A stretch of DNA of 64,000 bases from Dipteris shenzhenensis (GCA_047967505.1 CM106539.1); one strand, 5' to 3'. Counted from the stretch's first letter, positions 9,840 to 21,059 are shown. Numbers and translations: made by a program. The notes: generated by a model from the letters alone, not told the origin.

Positions 9840-10610
9840 TTTGGGGAATTGAAGAAGGATTGAACATTACATTCCATCACACCCCTTTAATGGGAATGTC
9901 CTTCCTCTGTGTCAAACCAAGAGCTAGTCGATGTTTCTCGAGAAAAGCTCTTTACCAAGTGGTTTGGTAAAGATGTCTGCAACATTTTCTTTGCTATCAC
10001 AATGCTATAGTGTGATGTCACCAAGTAACACTCTTTCTCTGATGAAGTGCCCTCTGACATCAATATGCTTTATCCTGGAGTGATATAATAGATTCTTGGC
10101 CAATGCTTGAGCCGATTGATTATCACAGTATATTATTGTTGACTTTGACTCATCAAAGTAATCTATTTTTGACAATAGTCTTCTGAGCCATATAGCCTCA
10201 CATGCACCTATAGTGAGTGCTCTATATTCTGCTTCAGTCAAAGACAAAGAAATAGTTGGTTTTTTGTTTGACAACCATGATATAGCACCTTGACCAAGGA
10301 AAAATACATATCCCTGTGTCGATCTCCTGGTATCGTGATCTCCGGCATAGTCACTGTCACAGTATCCATGCAATCGTGGATGACTTCCTCTGTATTCTAT
10401 CCCAAACTGTCTTGTAACTCTGATGTATCTCAAGACTCTTTTGGCTGCATTCCAGTGAGACTCTTTTGGATTTGCCATAAACTGTGCTAGTGAGCTTACT
10501 GCATAACAAATATCTGGCCGAGTGATAGTTAGATATATAAGAGATCCGATGTGCTGCCTGTAGTATCTGTCATTGACTGTAGGCTTTTCTGAATATTTAG
10601 TAAGTTTCAA
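9840..10610 (-). pseudogene. Copia B RNase H domain
   Basis: A 201-codon frame (10005-10610) carries the RT/RNase H connection ([20 protein letters not shown]) and RNase H blocks: CDSDYAGDHDTRRSTQGY, LTEAEYRAL, YCDNQSAQALAKN and RIKHIDVRGHFIRERV. These include the conserved acidic residues of the fold. A stop after GDITL separates it from the last ~50 residues (9840-10004), which the copy at 31315-31809 still has in one frame. RNase H would remove the RNA template during cDNA synthesis. Confidence 0.9.
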
Positions 10611-10754
10611 ACTCTATTCCATGGGAGTGGCTGCTACAATCTTACAATCTACCATATGAAACTTCTTGAAGAGACTATCAACATACTTGAGTTGACTCAT
10701 AAATGTGCCATCTGAATGTCTCCAAAACTCAATTCCAAGACAATAGTGCATAAG

Positions 10755-11281
10755 TCAAAGATCTTTCATGTCAAACTCTACAAATAAGTCTTGTTTTAGT
10801 TTTTTGATGAAGCTATCCTTGCTTTCGGTCACAATCAGATCATCTACGTACAAAAGTGCAATAGTAATGTCTTCCCTTTGAACTTTGTAGTAGTGTGTAT
10901 GATCTGCATTGGATTTCATGTATCCCAGATCAGCAAAATACTTGTCGATTCTACTGTACCAACTTCTAGGTGCCTGCTTTAAGCCGTAGAGACTTTTTTG
11001 AGATGGCAAACCTTATTCTCCTTTCCTGGTTCAACAAGACCTGCTAGTTATTGCATGTAGACTTTCTCGTCTAGGTAACCATTCATAAATACATTTTTGA
11101 CATCGAGCTGATACACATTCCATCTGCTGAGTGTCGCTAGTGATATCAAGAACTGTATGGAATCCATCTTTGCTACTGGAGCATAAGTCTCATCATAATC
11201 CTGACCATATTGTTGTGTAAATCCTTTTGCAACTAGTCTGGCTTTGTATCTTTGAATACTGCCATTTGGATTGTACTTCAC
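10755..11281 (-). pseudogene. Copia B reverse transcriptase, copy 1 (YVDD)
   Basis: Two frames make up this RT. 11048-11281 has KYNPNGSIQRYKARLVAKGF, YDETYAPVAKMDSI and LDVKNVFMNGYLDEKVYMQ. 10755-11009 has KSLYGLKQAPRSWYSRIDKY, then LLYVDDLIVTESKDSF with the catalytic YVDD, then EFDMKDL. A frameshift between them kills the protein. A second, more damaged RT copy lies at 12200-12620 because of the internal duplication. Confidence 0.9.
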
Positions 11282-11289
11282 TTTGTATA

Positions 11290-12190
11290 CTCATTTGTTT
11301 GCTATGGCCTTCTTTCCTGGTGAAAGGTCGCACAATTCCCAAGTATTATTCTTATACAAAGCATCCATTTCTTCATTCATGGAAGTTTGTCATTCTGGCT
11401 TGTCTATTGCAACTTCGAAGTATGCTCGCTCTTTTGTAGCCATGATGGTAGTCATAAGAGCATAGTTGGTGGTTAGCATATGTCAATCTGGCTGTGCTGG
11501 TGGTCTGCTTTCCCTAGTAGACCATCTGAGTTACTGTGGTTCTTCTCAGGGTGCTTCTAGCAATCCTTGCTCTTCTTCATCAACCATTTCTGTAGATGAC
11601 TGTGAAATCGATGCTTCTATCTCCTGTGTGTTTGAGATTTTCCATTCTGATTCCTCATCAAAGATTACATCTCTAGGAATAATGACCTTGCGGTTGATGG
11701 GATCTTATAACTTGTATGCTTTCCTTTCTTCACTGTAGCCAACCATGATGCATTTGCATGACTTCGTATCCAATTTCTTACGATGGTCGTCATGTATGTG
11801 GGCATATGCTATGTAACTAAATATGCGTGGATGCCCAATGCGTAGATTGTGTCCAGTGAATGCTTCATAAGGTATCATACCTTGAATCGGTTTGGTCGAA
11901 AGCCGATTAAGCAAGTAGTTTGCAGTGGCTATTGCTTCTGCCCAATACTGATTCGAAAGATGCTTCTCACTAAGCATTGCTCTAGCATTGTCTACTAAAA
12001 AACCATTCTTCCTTTCAGCTCTTGCATTCTACTGAGGAGTATCTGCACAAGTGAATTGTCTTTGAATGCCGTGACTTCTGCAAAAGTTTATGAATGTTGA
12101 ATACATGTATTCACCTCCTCTATCTGATCTCATGACTTTGAACTTTCTGCCTGTCTAATTTTCTACCATGGCTTTGAATTCTTGAAATAA
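11290..12190 (-). pseudogene. Copia B integrase, copy 1, with linker
   Basis: The minus strand contains MLSEKHLSNQYWAEAIATAN, then EAFTGHNLRIGHPRIFSY and SCKCIMVGYSEERKAYKL (11705-11977). Upstream in the same gene direction is MRSDRGGEY, keeping one of the catalytic Asp residues, and a RAERKN block with the catalytic Glu. Stops appear, for example in the TPQ-N stretch. The frame is cut at about 12190 by the duplication join, so the N-terminal zinc-binding part is missing from this copy. Confidence 0.85.
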
Positions 12191-12199
12191 TACAAATAA

Positions 12200-12993
12200 T
12201 ACAAATAAGTCTTGTTTCAATTTCTTGATGAAGCTATCCTTGATTTTAGATCATCTATGTACAAAAGTGCTAATGTCTTCCCCTTGAACTTTGTAGTGGA
12301 GAGTATGATCTGCATTGCATTTCATGTATCCTAGATCAGCAAAATACTTGTCGATTCTACTGTATCAACTTCTGGGTGCTTGCTTTAAGCCAAAAGAGAC
12401 TTTTCTCAAGATGGCAAACATGATTCTCCTTCCCTGGTTCAAGATAACCTGCTGGTTGTTGCATGTAGACTTCCTCGTCTAGGTAACCATTGAGAACTGC
12501 ATTCTTGACATCGAGCTGATACACATTCCATCTACTGAGTGTCGCTAGTGATATCAAGAACTATATGGAATCCATCTTTGCTTACTGGAGCATAAGTCTC
12601 ATCATAGTCTTGACCATATTACTGTGCAAATCCTTTTGCAACAAGTCTGGCTTTGTATCTTTGAATATTTTCATCTGGATTGTACTTCACTTTGTATACC
12701 CATTTGTTTGCTGTGGTCTTCTTTCCTGGTGGAAGGTCACATAATTCCCAAGTATTATTCTTATACAAAGCATCCATTTCTTCATTCATAGAATTTTGCC
12801 ATTCTCGCTTGTCTACTACATCTTCGAAGTACACTGGCTCTTCTCTAGCCATGATGGTAGTCATAAGAGCATAATTGGTTGTTTCAACCTGAATTGCTTT
12901 ACCTTTCTGAGCATATGTCAATCTGGCTGGTGGTCTGCTTTCCCTAGTAGACCGTTTGAGCTGCTGTGGCTCTGCTTGGGGTGTTACTGGCAA
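12200..12993 (-). pseudogene. Copia B reverse transcriptase, copy 2, with linker
   Basis: 12619-12993 encodes the linker end and RT N-terminus: EPVYFEDVVDKREWQNSMNE, EEMDALYKNNTWELCDLPPG and KWVYKVKYNPDENIQRYKAR. 12357-12557 continues with SRWNVYQLDVKNAVLNGYLD. The YVDD box is lost, because the segment corresponding to it is deleted near 12240-12260. This is an inactive duplicate of the RT at 10755-11281. Confidence 0.85.
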
Positions 12994-13756
12994 TTCTTGC
13001 TCTTCTTCACATCAACCTTTTCTATAGATGACTCTAAAGTCGATGCTTGTATCTCCTGTGTATTTGAGGTTTTCCATTTTGATTCCTCATCAAAGATTAC
13101 ATCTCTGGAGATAATGATCTTTCGATTCATGGGATCATACAACTTGTATGCATTCCTTTCTTCACTGTAGCCAACCATGATGCATTTGTGTGACTTCGCA
13201 TTAAATTTCCTGCGATGATCAACATGTATGTGGGCATATGCTAAGCAACCAAATATGCTGAGATGCCCAATGTGTGGCTTATGTCCAGTGAATGCTTCAT
13301 AAGGAGTCATACTCTGTCTTGGTTCAGTAGGAAGCCGATTAAGCAAATAGTTTGCAGTGGCTATTGAGAAGCCCAATACTGATTCGAAAGATGCTTTTCA
13401 CTAAGCATTGCTCTAGCACTGTCTGCTAAAGTCCCATTCTTCCTTTCAGCTCTTGCATTCTGCTGAGGAGTATCTGCACAAGTGAACTGTCTTCAAATGT
13501 CGTGACTTCTGCAAAAGTTGATGAATGCTGAAGACATGTATTCACCTCCTCTATTTGATCTCATGACCTTGATCTTTCTGCCTGTCTGGTTTTCTACCAT
13601 GGCTTTGAGTTCTTGAAATCTAGAAAACACTTCAGATTTCTCTTTCAAAAAGTAGACCCAACAATATCTGTTGTAGTCGTCGATGAAAGTCAAGTAGTAC
13701 AGTGAACCATTGATGTTGCTGGTCTGGGCATAACCCCATACATCTGTAAGTATCAA
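12984..13756 (-). pseudogene. Copia B integrase, copy 2 (core and C-terminus)
   Basis: 13493-13756 has the integrase core: TDVWGYAQTSNINGSLYYLT (first catalytic Asp), FIDDYNRYCWVYFLKEKSEV and VMRSNRGGEYMSSAF. The second catalytic Asp, present as SDRGGEY in the sister copies, is Asn here (SNRGGEY), so this copy could not catalyse strand transfer. 12984-13376 carries the C-terminal part (YEAFTGHKPHIGHLSIFGCL, KCIMVGYSEERNAYKLYDPM). A frame break lies between. Confidence 0.9.
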
Positions 13757-13789
13757 ATCAAGAATACCTCATGCATGAGAGGTACTTCT

Positions 13790-14120
13790 GTCAAAGTTGG
13801 TTCACTTTTGTTTGCCGAAGCAGCATACTTTGCAAACTTTTCCAAGAAACTGTAGCTTCGGAATCCCAATTGCCATATTCTGATTCATGAGATCTAACAA
13901 GTACTTGAAATTGACATGACCATATCTCTTGTGACATTTTGCAGATAGTGGCATCTGTTGCAGTTGAGCTGACATGGCATGCTTTTCTGGTATTGTAGCT
14001 AGCATTATGTACAAGCGTCCTTCCTTGACACATTTTGCTACTAGCTGACATCTTTTGGATTTATCTCTGATAGTGCATTCGTCTTCGTCGAAGATGACTC
14101 GGTAGTTGTGTTCCGTTATT
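13790..14120 (-). pseudogene. Copia B gag-pre-integrase (zinc-binding) domain
   Basis: Overlapping minus-strand frames show the pre-integrase region: LQQMPLSAKCHKRYGHVNFK, YLLDLMNQNMAIGIPKLQFL and KVCKVCCFGKQK. The His/Cys pattern (H-x-R-x-GH...CxxC) matches the HHCC zinc-binding module found just before the copia integrase core. It is split over two frames. Confidence 0.8.
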
Positions 14121-14124
14121 TGAC

Positions 14125-14661
14125 CTACTGTGACAAAAGATTCTTGCTGAGCTTCAGAACATACAGCACATCTTTCAGCAATCCTTTCATACCAGTGAAA
14201 TTATTCATAGGGATAACACATGTCCCTTGAACTAGATTTGGTGTGTTATCTGCTGTGTAGATGACATTCTTCTGACCTTCTAATGGTTTCATCTCTATGA
14301 ATGATTCCTGATGATTTGTCATGTGAGATGATGCACCGCTGTCGATATACCAAGGATCCTGTTCCACTTGGTCGACTTGATAGTAGCTGAAATCCTCTTT
14401 GGGATTGTAATCAGTGTCTAGGTACACTTGTCTAGGTACACTCTGTATTAGTTTGCTGCATTTCCTCGCTTGCAAGAAACATATTTCCATGTTCATTTGC
14501 AAAATGACAATGACTAGAATATCCACCACGGTGATTTCCTCTATCGCGAAAATTCCCTCGATTACTGCTGGATTAACTAACTTGGTCGTACTGCTTCTTG
14601 CGTGGCAATCCCTTTCACAGTGTCCAAACTTGTGATAGTAGTTGCACTTAATGTTTGACAC
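14125..14661 (-). pseudogene. Copia B zinc knuckle and aspartic protease
   Basis: One 178-codon frame begins near a gag zinc knuckle in which the second Cys is Tyr (CNYYHKFGHCERDC; the copy at 35554 has CNYCHKFGHYKRDC). It then crosses into the protease, with WYIDSGASSHMTNHQESFIE holding the DSGA active-site motif, and ends VLYVLKLSKNLLSQ. The protease would cut the Gag-Pol polyprotein. Family consensus order is kept. The knuckle mutation and the surrounding frame changes make it non-functional. Confidence 0.85.
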
Positions 14662-14679
14662 GTTGGTGGATGCATTCCC

Positions 14680-15940
14680 TCATCCTTAGAATCTTCCTCG
14701 ATTGGAATGATTTCTACTTTGATAATTCTGATGTTGCTAAGGATGATGCTGATGCTGATTCTGACTTTGACTTTGCTGATGATGTCCACTTCTCTTGAAT
14801 GATCTACCTCTGCCTCTACCTCTACCTTTGCTTCTGTCTAAAGCTGTAAATGCCTGATCATTAGAATGAACTTTCCGTGCTTGAATGGCTTGCGTCTTGA
14901 GTCCTTTACCAAGTAGGACTGACTGAAGTTCTTCCAGTGTCGAAATTTGCCGTTGCCGTTGGGGATGGCAATACTCTGGACTAGATTCTCGTATTCCTCT
15001 CTTAGTCCATTCAAGATTACTTGAATAATTTCCGTTGGGTTCAAAGTCTCTCCTGCTACTGTTGCGAGTTGATTGTTGTAGTCTTTTATCCGGAGTACAT
15101 AAGCATGATCGGTTTCGCTACTGTTGCAAAAACTCTGGTTGATTTGGTTTCTCGGTGTGAGAATCGTGGATGTGTTCTTTGACTCATAGAGAGCTACGAA
15201 CATATCCCATGCTTCTTTCGATGTGTTGAGCTATCCTAGCATGACATCTTGCACATTCTGCTTGATCAGATGGCTTGATCAGATGATAGGTGTACTTGTC
15301 TTTCTTATCCCATTCTGCCTGATCGGGCAATGGCAGGATCTGCTACAGATGCAAAAACTGTTTGTGTAGTTGTAGATCCCGTTGCTCGTGCTGTGACAAC
15401 AGGTGGAGTAGAGCTAGTTGGATCATCCAATGGTCTAGGTGTAGAATCGTGTAGAGCTAAGCAGCACCGGTTTCGCTGCTATTGCAGAAACTCTGGTTGA
15501 TTTGGTTTCTCAGTGTGAGAATCATGGATGTGTTCTTTGACTCATAGAGAGCTACGAACATATTCCATGCTTCTTTCGATGTCTTGACTATGTTGAGCTG
15601 TCCTAGCATGACATCTTACACATTCTACTTAATCAGATGATAGGCGTACTTGTCTTTCTTATCCCATTCTGCCTTAGCTCGAGCAATGGCAGGATCTGCT
15701 ATAGGTACAGAAACTGTTTGTGTAGCTGTAGATGCCGTTGTAGATCCTGTTGCTCGTGATGTGAACAACAGGTGGAGTAGAGCTGGCTGGATCGTCCAAT
15801 GGTCTAGGTGTAGATTCATCGACATACTCCCATTTGTCCTGAAGTACAAGAATGGTCTCCATTCGGTATTTACATGTACCGTAATTGGAGTTATCTAGCT
15901 TAGTAGATGCCTCCAAATTGAGGTTGCTAGTCGTAGACAT
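14680..15940 (-). pseudogene. Copia B gag
   Basis: The likely start is MSTTSNLNLEASTKLDNSNY at 15940, followed by a short WEYVD block. The same start occurs in the copy at 36645. Later parts (14838-15203) include NQINQSFCNSSETDHAYVLR and LNGLREEYENLVQS. These are UBN2-type copia Gag motifs forming the virus-like particle shell. The middle is duplicated in tandem (15109-15820) and shifted in frame, so no full Gag is encoded. Confidence 0.85.
15109..15820 (-). repeat. Tandem duplication inside gag, 2 x ~359 bp
   Basis: The block starting cggtttcgctactgttgcaa at 15109 recurs at 15468 (cggtttcgctgctattgcag) and continues to a shared ggtctaggtgtaga stretch. The homologous gag at 36180-36560 has only one copy, so this is a private duplication of copia B. 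Confidence 0.85.
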
Positions 15941-18483
15941 GGTGCAAGAAATGTACTCAAAGTGTCCTGAAAATCACTGTATAAATGAACTGTAAAACAC
16001 TGACTCTGAACTGTCGGGGGTGAAGATAGAACTGCAATATATAAACTTAGATCTGTGTTACAAGGCTTATGGCAAATGATCCCGGGAATAGCCAAGAGGC
16101 TTTACAAGACTGAAATGATGTACACAATGCCGTATAATAGCAGTGTAGGCTTTACAATGGTGGCATGTGTGTGTGAAATCAAATGCTACCTGTCCACTGA
16201 ACAATGGGCAATGCCTCTGAAAAACTTTGAAGTCTGCTCACTGAACTGATGAAAGTCAAGTTTCAGGTAATGTGATGATGTGAAACCGTATGTGAGCGTA
16301 TGGACTGACTCCAAGTAGGTACTAGTTGAAAATTTCGAGCATGGCTTAGATTGGCAACTTGGGAAAATTCAAAGCGTCCCCTATATGATGAACTAGTCTA
16401 CTCTGATCTAAATCTATACCAACCATCGATTGATGAAAGAACAATAAATAATTCCTTTTCTTTTGTTCTTTTTAAGTGCTGGGTCAGATGCGTCGATGTA
16501 GAGGCTGATGTGCATGTAAGAAGTGGTTTTGTTGACGAGGCTCAAATGTGAGTGTAACTTGCACCGAAATGTGTGCGTGATGTGATGAGGACGTAGAGCA
16601 CGAAAAATTGAGCGACTTTCCTTTTTGGAGCGCCCTCAAATTCTTCTTGGATCAAGAGATACGACTTGATCTAAGTGGAGGGGCAAAAGGAGTGCAAATG
16701 GTGCTCAATGATGATGTGTCACTGTGGGTCACATGCAGTAATGTGCCTGTGGAGCCTGTGTTGAGGTGGCAGCTGTGGTCACATGAAGTGCCTGTGAAGA
16801 GATAATTGTGCCTGCAGGGGTTAATGCTGACTGGACAACTGAGGTGGCACTGCTGAGGTGGCTGAGGTGGCACAGATGATGATGTCAACAGATGGCATGG
16901 CAATGCTGATGTGGCAATGATGATGTAATACTGATGTGGTAATGATGACATGTTACTGATGACATGGCAAATTGGCAGTGCTGACGTGGCAGATAAGGTT
17001 GATGATGTGGTAGCCTCACGAGGCTACCGACGTGGCAAATAAGAGACATGTGTCAGCTCGAAGACCACTCCGGAGGTGAGTGGTGACCCTGGGATAGCAT
17101 CTTGGTATGGGACGCCACGTGTGGTAGAACTGGCAACCAAAATCTTTTGAGATTTCGATGAAATCTAAAAAGATTCTATCTGTCTACGGATTTTCATCAA
17201 TGGAGTCGTGGGTTGTTGATGGAGCGCTCCTGTGTCATGTGCAGCGTTGAAGAGTTCGTAGCAGAGGAAGCCAAAGCTTTCGTGAAGGTCATCTCAGTTG
17301 TTGAGAGGTCGCGTGGGTTACGTGGACCTTAGGAGCCGAGCTTGCGAGCAGGAGTCAGCTGTGTAGTTGTTTGACTTTCTCTGCAAGCCGTGTGCTATGG
17401 CTTGAAGCTGCTTGGAGTTCGGTTGACGGCGCTTTGTGGAGATCGTCTGTAGAGCTTCTCATGGTGGAAAGGAGGCTGGAGCCGCATTGCTGGTGTGGAG
17501 TCAGTTGGACCAGAAGAGCTCCGTTGAGTCCATTGAAGGAGGAAGACGGTTGTTCGTTGGAGCGCCGGGTGCTGGGAGAGCTGGAGTCACTACCGCTAGA
17601 CCGATTTGCAGGCGCTAGTCGAGTCTTAGGTACCGACCGTTTGTTGCATGGCTCATCCATTGACATCGGTCTATTCCAACCTCCATTGCATCGTTGGAAG
17701 CCTCGCAATTGAGATTGCAGGGAGCCGCAAGATGCTAGGTGTGTGCGCTTGCTATATGGGTGAGCTCGTTGCTTAGACGGCTGTTGAGATGCTATGTAAA
17801 AGGCACCACGTTGGAAGGCTGGCCTGTGTTCTGAGCGTTGTTAATCAGAGGCCCGTGATAAAGGTCGTCGTGCTAGGCATGCTGAGGCTGGAGAAGGCAA
17901 TGGAGCCCTCGTTGCAAGGAAGCCTGAGTAGTCGCTTCTTTGGCAATGGACTCGAGCAACTTGAGCGCTGGAGAGGTTTAGCGGCCGTATAGAAGCTTAG
18001 AGCTTTGAAGTCCCATAAGCTTGAAGTGTTGGAGCTGCCGGCTGAGTCGAGCTTCGCTTGAAGCTTGAGTATTGGAGCTGCCCGCTGAGTCGAGCTTTGG
18101 AGCTACGGGTCTCCACATGTAGTTTTCTCTCTCTCCCTCAATGAAATCTCTCCCTGTTTGCTGTCTCAAAACTCTCACAAAGCTCTCAAGACAAATACCT
18201 ATCTTTCTCTCTCACAAGAAGAATTGCAATGGACGAAAATGTCCCGGAATGAGCAAAGGAGATTTACAGAAATCTCTCAATCTCTCATGAAGAAATCACT
18301 ATCTCAATCTCTCATGAAGAAATCACTAGAATGAACGAAAATCACTTCCAATGAATGCAATTCTCCACTCAATGAATGAAACTTTCCACCACTCTACGGA
18401 AGTGAATGAAACACTCAATCTCTCTCAATCTTTCTCAATCACTCTCACAAGAAGGATGGCGCCTCAGCGAAAGACAGAACCAT
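15941..18483 (-). other. 2.5-kb untranslated leader of copia B
   Basis: This lies between the PBS and the gag start, and the copy at 36646-38288 has a homologous leader. It holds a minisatellite of gatgatgtggca-type units (about 16800-17040) and several ACGTG cores (gacgtggc near 16983 and 17028, gccacgtg near 17113). Both strands carry open frames (for example 17355-17712), but they overlap each other and show no recognisable domain, so I do not call genes. Such long leaders often hold packaging and translation signals. Confidence 0.6.
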
Positions 18484-18495
18484 GCTCTGATACCA
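18484..18495 (-). other. Primer-binding site for initiator Met-tRNA (copia B)
   Basis: The minus strand reads TGGTATCAGAGC directly after the LTR end TTTTGTCA. This is the standard plant copia PBS complementary to the 3' end of initiator tRNA-Met. Confidence 0.95.
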
Positions 18496-18751
18496 TGACA
18501 AAATATAAAGAGGGGAGAGGAGAAGAGTGGAGATGAGAAGAGAGGGCATAGCTAAAGAGCACACCACAAATGACTTACTGTACATTAGATTTAGTTGAAA
18601 AAATAGAATATATACAAACCCATTTAGGGTTAGGGTTAAGGATGTAACCCTTTCCTTTATAGCACTCTATTGGGTTAGTGCTATGCACATATGATCACAT
18701 GATGGTGCTATGCACACGTGATCGCATGATGTTGAGCGTGAACTCTCAACA
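18496..18751 (-). repeat. 5' LTR of copia B (256 bp)
   Basis: Closely similar to 9538-9788, with the same ends. It contains a short telomere-like stretch tttagggttagggttaagg (18626-18645) that recurs in the LTRs at 31.1 and 32.9 kb. It is followed by the TSD gtaga. The two LTRs differ by more than a few substitutions, so the insertion is not recent. Confidence 0.95.
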
Positions 18752-18910
18752 GTAGACATTAAAAAGGTAAAAGTAAATGACGAGTGCATGTAAAGCTTAG
18801 ACAATGCATGCAGAGAGCGAATCCATTAATATGGACAGAAACAAATCCTATAAATGGATTGAGAATTGGAACAAAAGAATGAAGAAATATCAAATAGCTG
18901 AGTGTAAAGT

Positions 18911-18912
18911 CC

Positions 18913-18992
<80 letters not shown>

Positions 18993-19168
18993 TTCAACTT
19001 TTCTCTATCTTACCCTGACCTCCAAATTTTAAAATTAAAGAAGAGTGCAACGAAATGTGATTTGGAGGGTTGGTAAATTCCCAACCCTCCAAATCGCATT
19101 TAGATGCACATATTCTTGATTTTTAGATTTTAGAGTGCAAGGTTGGAGAGAGAGAGAGAAAGAGAGTG
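18911..19168. mobile_element. Fold-back MITE copy 2 between (CT/CA)n and (GA)n
   Basis: The core at 19014-19146 is a palindrome centred on a perfect 15-bp stem, gatttggagggttgg (19059-19073) and ccaaccctccaaatc (19081-19095), with a 7-nt loop. A CT/CA microsatellite flanks it on the left (18911-18989) and a GA run on the right (19146-19168), the same arrangement as at 8937-9205. Confidence 0.75.
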
Positions 19169-19344
19169 GGATGAGGACAAAGAGAGAGGGGAGAGGAGTG
19201 TGGGGGGAAAATGGGGATGTGGGAAAGGTGGGAGGAGAGGAGAATGGACTGGGATAAGGGAGAGGGGAGAGGAGTGTGGAGGGAAAATGGAGACGTGGGA
19301 AAGATGGGAGGAGAGGAGAGAAGAATGAAAGACTAGGATAAGGA

Positions 19345-19346
19345 GG

Positions 19347-19382
<36 letters not shown>
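19345..19382. repeat. GA microsatellite
   Basis: A run of about 19 GA units with one AA interruption, at the end of a purine-rich minisatellite (19150-19340, ggagaggag-type units). Confidence 0.9.
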
Positions 19383-19454
19383 TGTACTATGAAAAACCCA
19401 CATTTTGGAGTCCAACCAAGCTTGACCTCCAGCGTTGATCCCTTCTCTAGGTAG

Positions 19455-19580
19455 GCCTGACCTCCAAAATCTATATTTTAAGAAGTGTGCAACATAATGT
19501 GATTTGGAGAGTTGGGAAATTCCCAACCCTCAATCACATTTGTTTGCACACTTTTTTGGATTCTAGATTTTGGAGCCAGC
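19455..19580. mobile_element. Fold-back MITE copy 3
   Basis: The left arm gcctgacctccaaaatc...aatgtgatttgga and the right arm tcaatcacatttgtttgcac...gattttggagcc are complementary around the centre gttgggaaattcccaac. A GA run lies to the left and a second GA run to the right. The gatcccttctctagg sequence just before the core also precedes copy 1 (8986-9000), so the repeat unit may begin there. Confidence 0.75.
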
Positions 19581-19617
19581 ATTTGCACACTTTCCTGAAT
19601 TAGAGATTCGCACACTT

Positions 19618-19706
19618 TGGGAGGGTGGGGAGGGGAGGGGAGGGGAGGGGAGGGGAGGGCTGAGGGGGGGAGGAGGGGGGGGGGGAGAGAGAGAGAGAGA
19701 GAGAGA
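19618..19706. repeat. G-rich tract with quadruplex potential, then (GA)n
   Basis: Six or more G4 runs spaced by single A (19627-19658), then longer G runs to 19685, then GA repeats. The spacing fits a G-quadruplex on the plus strand. This is inference from the sequence pattern. Confidence 0.8.
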
Positions 19707-21059
19707 TGTCATATGTGCTTATGACATGGTAGGTAGAGTAGCCTATGCTGATGTGGTAGTTGTGCCACGTGTCAATCCAATTGACTTAACCTAATATGTC
19801 ACATGTGTTAACTTGACCAACCCTATCCTATGCCACCTTAATCTACCTTGTGTTGGTGAGTTTTGGAGATAGTGTTCTCTTAGCCCATCACATTCAACAT
19901 GAACACATAAATTATATATGATATCATGAGTGCCTTCTAGCTTCTTACTAAAACTATTGAAGCTAGCTGCTTGACTATGTGCTTTGTTAGTACATTTTTC
20001 TTGGCTCTCCTTAATAATGTACTCATTGCTTTCCTTCCTATTTCTTTCTTCTTTTCTTTTCCTTCTCATTTTTGTCCCAAGGGGTGGAGGAGAAAGAGGG
20101 GATGCAATGCATTGTGATGTATTCTTCGGGTCTCTTGGAATCTTACGATGTTAGACTTATGACAAAGTGTTCTCTATTTATACAAAGCTCATCAATGCCT
20201 CTTAAGTGAGATTCTCCTAATGCAATGTTACAATAAGCCATGGCTCAAAAAAGAAACCTTTGATCAGATGAGCATTTACAGACACCATCATCTACCGCAC
20301 GGTCTATTTAATGGTCAAAATAGCATTATGTATAGACAAAATAGTGTAATGCTTGCAAGATTGAAGGATTGATAAATGGATGGATGGAGCAGTAGATTAA
20401 TGGATAAATAGATGCATGCATAGCATCGGCATCTAAGCATCTTGGGCAGATGGTTGCATTAGTTAAAATACATGTATAAATATATGCATATACCAAGAAA
20501 TGCCCAATTTTTGTCCAGAACCACCATCACATAGTCAAATAAAAGTCATCACAAGCCAGTCAGTCAGCGTAAATCGAAACCTCCAAAACTATACATATAT
20601 CACAGGACCAATGCCCATAAGCATGTCAAAACCACGTATTAAGGACGTGTACACTTAATGTGCAAACACAACGCTCACTCAGCTACAGCTGCAAATGGAT
20701 TACCATATTCCAGCTGAATGCAAATAGAACAAAAATAGGACCCTCCAGCCACCAAGTATAAAGAATTGAAGAATATTTCAGAAAGACCTTGCATGCTATG
20801 GACTGAGAAACCAGCACATAGTTTTGATACAATACGGAGCTTCGAAGGCACAATTCTCCACACTTCCTCGGTAGACAGCCACTTCATTCTGAAGTGCATG
20901 TTCCAAGAATGATAGCCATTGATGAATACTCTGCTAGATAGTAAGCATCACTCAGTACCAATGGTGACGTGGATAGTCACTACCATTGATAGTGTGACAA
21001 AGGGCTTGTTGACAAGTACTGTTGAAAGCTGGAAGATAGATATCATACCTTCATCTGTC
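19707..21059. other. No gene recognised
   Basis: AT-rich sequence with short frames on both strands. The minus-strand frame at 20675-20899 lies just downstream of the host exons and may be 3' UTR. I see no motif. Confidence 0.35.

Larger units (their letters stand above)
10785..13620 (-). repeat. Internal tandem duplication, 2 x ~1.4 kb (integrase C-term, linker, RT)
   Basis: The block from the RT (caaataagtcttgttt at about 10785) to the integrase core (accatggctttgaattcttgaaat at about 12190) recurs from about 12203 to about 13620 in the same order and strand. The join near 12190-12205 has a short aatacaaataatac stretch. The two copies differ by many substitutions and small indels. The duplication is therefore old, or arose between diverged family members. 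Confidence 0.85.
9538..18751 (-). mobile_element. Complete-length Ty1/copia retrotransposon B
   Basis: The element runs from LTR to LTR with an exact 5-bp target duplication gtaga (9533-9537 and 18752-18756). In minus-strand order it has a 5' LTR (18496-18751), PBS TGGTATCAGAGC, a 2.5-kb leader, gag with a zinc knuckle, protease, integrase, RT, RNase H, a purine tract, and a 3' LTR (9538-9788). All coding parts carry frameshifts or stops. Two internal tandem duplications are present: about 1.4 kb of integrase/RT and about 0.36 kb of gag. Length is 9.2 kb, large for copia because of the leader and the duplications. It could move only with enzymes supplied by another copy. Confidence 0.95.

Noticed and set aside
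11466-11738. Plus-strand 90-codon Ser-rich frame.
   Set aside because: It is antisense to the copia integrase-RT linker, a shadow frame.
17355-17712. Opposed ~115-codon frames in the copia B leader as genes.
   Set aside because: They overlap on both strands, show no recognisable domain and are not kept in the copia C leader.
20675-20899. 74-codon minus-strand frame as a separate gene.
   Set aside because: No motif. It lies just downstream of the host gene stop and is more likely 3' UTR or chance.
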